From the NCBI GenBank assembly GCA_963718295.1, contig CAVQYV010000005.1, positions 1 to 64,000 on the forward strand: DNA of 64,000 nt. The letters are read 5' to 3'. A program made the translations under genes and the position numbers. Below, piece by piece: positions 62,244 through 64,000 of this stretch (positions are counted from its first letter, which is position 1; every line of letters begins with the position of its first letter). The notes beneath the pieces were generated by a model, which saw only the letters and a list, made by a program, of their open reading frames with translations, was not told where the DNA came from and searched no databases. The stretch comes from CAVQYV01 sp963718295 [NCBI: uncultured Methylomirabilota bacterium] (lineage in GTDB: Bacteria; Methylomirabilota; Methylomirabilia; CAVQYV01).

Positions 62244-62794
62244 TTCGTCCCGGCACGCAGTTCCTTCTGGAAGATCCTCATCGCCTCCGCCATGGCACCC
62301 ATCACCGCCCGCGAAGATACGGTGGCGGAGGTGATGGCATCGATGTTTCCGGAGGGATCATCCCTCTTGAGGATGAAGGGACCCTTCTTTCCCACGAATT
62401 GAGTCATGAATTGCCGCAAAACCCCATCGCCCGCCAGCGCAGGAGTCTCATTATGGGAGAGCGGGATGGCGCCGGTGATCTTTCCCTCCGAATCGATGCC
62501 GGTCATGACCTCCAGAGGGCCGGCGTAACCAATCCCCTGGGTTTTGAAGACCCCGCCTATCCGATCGGAGCCGCGGAAGGCCACCCAGTAAGGGGTCCCC
62601 ATGTATTGGGCTGGCTCGAATCGCTCCGCTTCCGGCATGACTTGCTTGAGATGCCCTGCATCTTTCTTCCCCTGTTCCTGCTCCGCCGCGAGGGCGCCGG
62701 ACCCGCATATCATGCCGCCTACCATGCCCAAAGCCGCCAGGAACAAGACACAGAGCGTCAGAGTTCTCAATGAAAAAAGATGGGTGCCCCTCAT
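62240..62794 (-). CDS. Exported FMN-binding domain protein, probable ApbE substrate
   Basis: A 184-aa protein with signal peptide 1-37, then an RnfG/NqrC-type FMN-binding domain: GYAGPLEVMTGIDSEGKITG, IPLSHNETPALAGDG, and the flavinylation motif ITSATVSSRAV with T158 as the probable FMN-bearing threonine. No Rnf or Nqr genes are adjacent, so it is probably a stand-alone periplasmic flavoprotein of an extracytoplasmic electron route. The start at 62794 is followed by a basic-hydrophobic leader; GGAGGTCG is upstream. Confidence 0.87.
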   Translation of the reverse strand: MRGTHLFSLRTLTLCVLFLAALGMVGGMICGSGALAAEQEQGKKDAGHLKQVMPEAERFEPAQYMGTPYWVAFRGSDRIGGVFKTQGIGYAGPLEVMTGIDSEGKITGAIPLSHNETPALAGDGVLRQFMTQFVGKKGPFILKRDDPSGNIDAITSATVSSRAVMGAMAEAMRIFQKELRAGTN

Positions 62795-62998
62795 AACGAC
62801 CTCCTTCGCCTTGAAATGCCAGTGAATATAATACTGAACCTCCTTCGCTTCAAGAAAAATCCCTCTCCTCAGAAAAATCTCTCTCCGCCGTCTTTTTGCC
62901 GAATATCCCTTGACCAACTGGAGCGATCCCGATAATGATTGGGCCGGATTTCAGAAGGCACTGCGGCAGCCCAAAGGGCAAGAGGAGGAATCGGCTAT

Positions 62999-64000
62999 AT
63001 GGCGCAGTTGATCTGGGAAGGCAAAGAGGGCAAAGGGCGGAGGCGGCGCTCTGATCACCAGGTCCCCCTGCCCCTTCGTGCCGCAGAGATCCTCTGCCCG
63101 AATCGCTCAGGCCCCCCTGGCCTTTCCCCTGGGTACTCTCCCCCTGCGATGGAAGCGCGCCGGGACGCGGATTGGCGTAACAAGCTGATCTGGGGCGATA
63201 ACCAATATGCCATGGCCAGCCTCCTGCCCGCTTTTGCCGGCAAGATCGACCTGATCTACATCGACCCGCCCTTCGCCACCGGAGGCAACTTCTCCATTAC
63301 CATCCCCGTGGGGGAGGCAAAGCATACCAGAAAAGGCTCGGTCATTGCGGAGAGGGCCTATTGCGATCAATGGGAAAATGGCATAGATTCCTATCTACAA
63401 ATGATGCATGCCCGCCTGATCTTGATGCGGGATCTCCTGGCCGATACCGGATCCATCTATGTCCACCTGGACTGGCACGCGGGACACTATGTGAAGGTCC
63501 TCCTGGATGAGATCTTCGGCAAGGAGAATTTCCGGAACGAGATCGTATGGTGCTACCGGACCATGCAGACCACCAAGAGGGGATGGGCAAGGAAGCACGA
63601 TGTCATCCTCTTCTATACTCAAGGCAAGAGATATGTCTTCAATCAGAATGCGGTCTTGGAGCCCTACCCCGAGGATTACCAGAGGCGCTTCCGATATGTG
63701 GATGATCATGGAAGAAGGTTCATGATTCGGGGGAAGGGAGGCCCATTCGGCTTTGGACAAGGCGATGTAAGCATCGAGGACGAAAAAAAATACCCCCAAT
63801 TCACCTATCGCCAATACATGCAAAATGGAAGCATCCCCAAGGACTGGTGGAAAATCGACATGCTCAATAGCAATTCCCGTGAGCGAGTGGGCTATGACAC
63901 CCAGAAACCAGAGGCCCTGCTGGAGCGCATCCTCAAGGCCTCCTCCAACCCGGGAGACCTGGTGGCCGATTTCTTTTCCGGATCCGGGACCACTGTGGCG
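62999..64000 (+). CDS. Beta-class site-specific DNA methyltransferase (type III Mod-like), partial
   Basis: The first 334 residues are present and the frame is open at the right edge. The order of motifs is catalytic IDPPFATGG (DPPF at 89-92) first and the SAM motif [12 protein letters not shown] last, which defines a beta-class adenine-N6 or cytosine-N4 methyltransferase. Between them are [39 protein letters not shown] and [12 protein letters not shown], usual in type III Mod subunits and their stand-alone relatives. AGGAGGAA supports the start at 62999; a later in-frame ATG at 63149 is an alternative. Whether a restriction subunit follows is not visible. Confidence 0.9.
   Translation, partial: MAQLIWEGKEGKGRRRRSDHQVPLPLRAAEILCPNRSGPPGLSPGYSPPAMEARRDADWRNKLIWGDNQYAMASLLPAFAGKIDLIYIDPPFATGGNFSITIPVGEAKHTRKGSVIAERAYCDQWENGIDSYLQMMHARLILMRDLLADTGSIYVHLDWHAGHYVKVLLDEIFGKENFRNEIVWCYRTMQTTKRGWARKHDVILFYTQGKRYVFNQNAVLEPYPEDYQRRFRYVDDHGRRFMIRGKGGPFGFGQGDVSIEDEKKYPQFTYRQYMQNGSIPKDWWKIDMLNSNSRERVGYDTQKPEALLERILKASSNPGDLVADFFSGSGTTVA

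Overview
The window appears to be two unlike pieces joined near 8.2 kb. Bases 1 to about 8,215 are strikingly GC-rich and carry genes in a gammaproteobacterial style (my impression is a Competibacter- or Accumulibacter-like relative). The remainder is moderately GC-rich and reads like an anaerobic Desulfobacterota/deltaproteobacterial genome: class I hybrid-cluster protein, CcsA/HemX-HemA, multihaem cytochromes, a tungstate system, DUF362 proteins, a polyferredoxin and a desulforedoxin-like protein. No rRNA, tRNA or CRISPR array was seen. Many otherwise good genes are broken by one-base indels, often in homopolymers, so consensus errors (long-read style) are likely. Broken does not necessarily mean dead.

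Region 1 (1-8.2 kb) holds a diversity-generating retroelement (DGR). On the minus strand, in transcription order, are a formylglycine-enzyme-fold (SUMF1) target with variable repeat VR2, a small HTH/helical protein, an Avd-type accessory protein, the adenine-rich template repeat TR, and a DGR-type reverse transcriptase. A second, membrane-anchored SUMF1 target with VR1 converges on the reverse transcriptase from the plus strand, preceded by two tandem dual-HTH paralogues. Most TR/VR1 differences fall on TR adenines. A frameshifted gamma-glutamyltranspeptidase and an unknown gene lie at the left edge.

Region 2 (8.2-20.5 kb) has hcp, a ccsA/hemX-hemA pair, a small alarmone-hydrolase-like HD protein, a flavin reductase-like protein, a Tat-exported amidase, a penicillin-acylase-family hydrolase and small proteins. 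Region 3 (20.7-28.2 kb) is GC-richer again: two broken sulfatases, an octahaem cytochrome with TPRs, a 47-residue secreted peptide overlapping the second sulfatase, and an outer-membrane transporter-like protein. Region 4 (28.5-41.6 kb) has two tandem monohaem PD40-propeller proteins whose 3' halves are almost identical, a quinone methyltransferase plus flavin reductase pair, an SDR lacking its catalytic Tyr/Lys, GlgB and a DegP-like protease.

Region 5 (41.7-51.7 kb) looks like a molybdenum/tungsten regulon. Three elements that I read as Moco/Tuco riboswitches, each followed by a terminator hairpin, precede a dihaem protein with a sulfite-oxidase-like fold, a coiled-coil porin, and the TupBC tungstate transporter. 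Two TupA paralogues, a TiaS-like protein, a 75-residue protein and a molybdenum-storage-protein-like kinase fold lie between them. Region 6 (51.8-64 kb) carries an MBL hydrolase, DUF1015, an operon of two DUF362 proteins with a DUF6599-like protein and a NapH-like polyferredoxin, a desulforedoxin-like protein, YbaK, a thioesterase, a zinc dehydrogenase, an ApbE/FMN-binding protein pair, and the start of a beta-class DNA methyltransferase that runs off the right edge.
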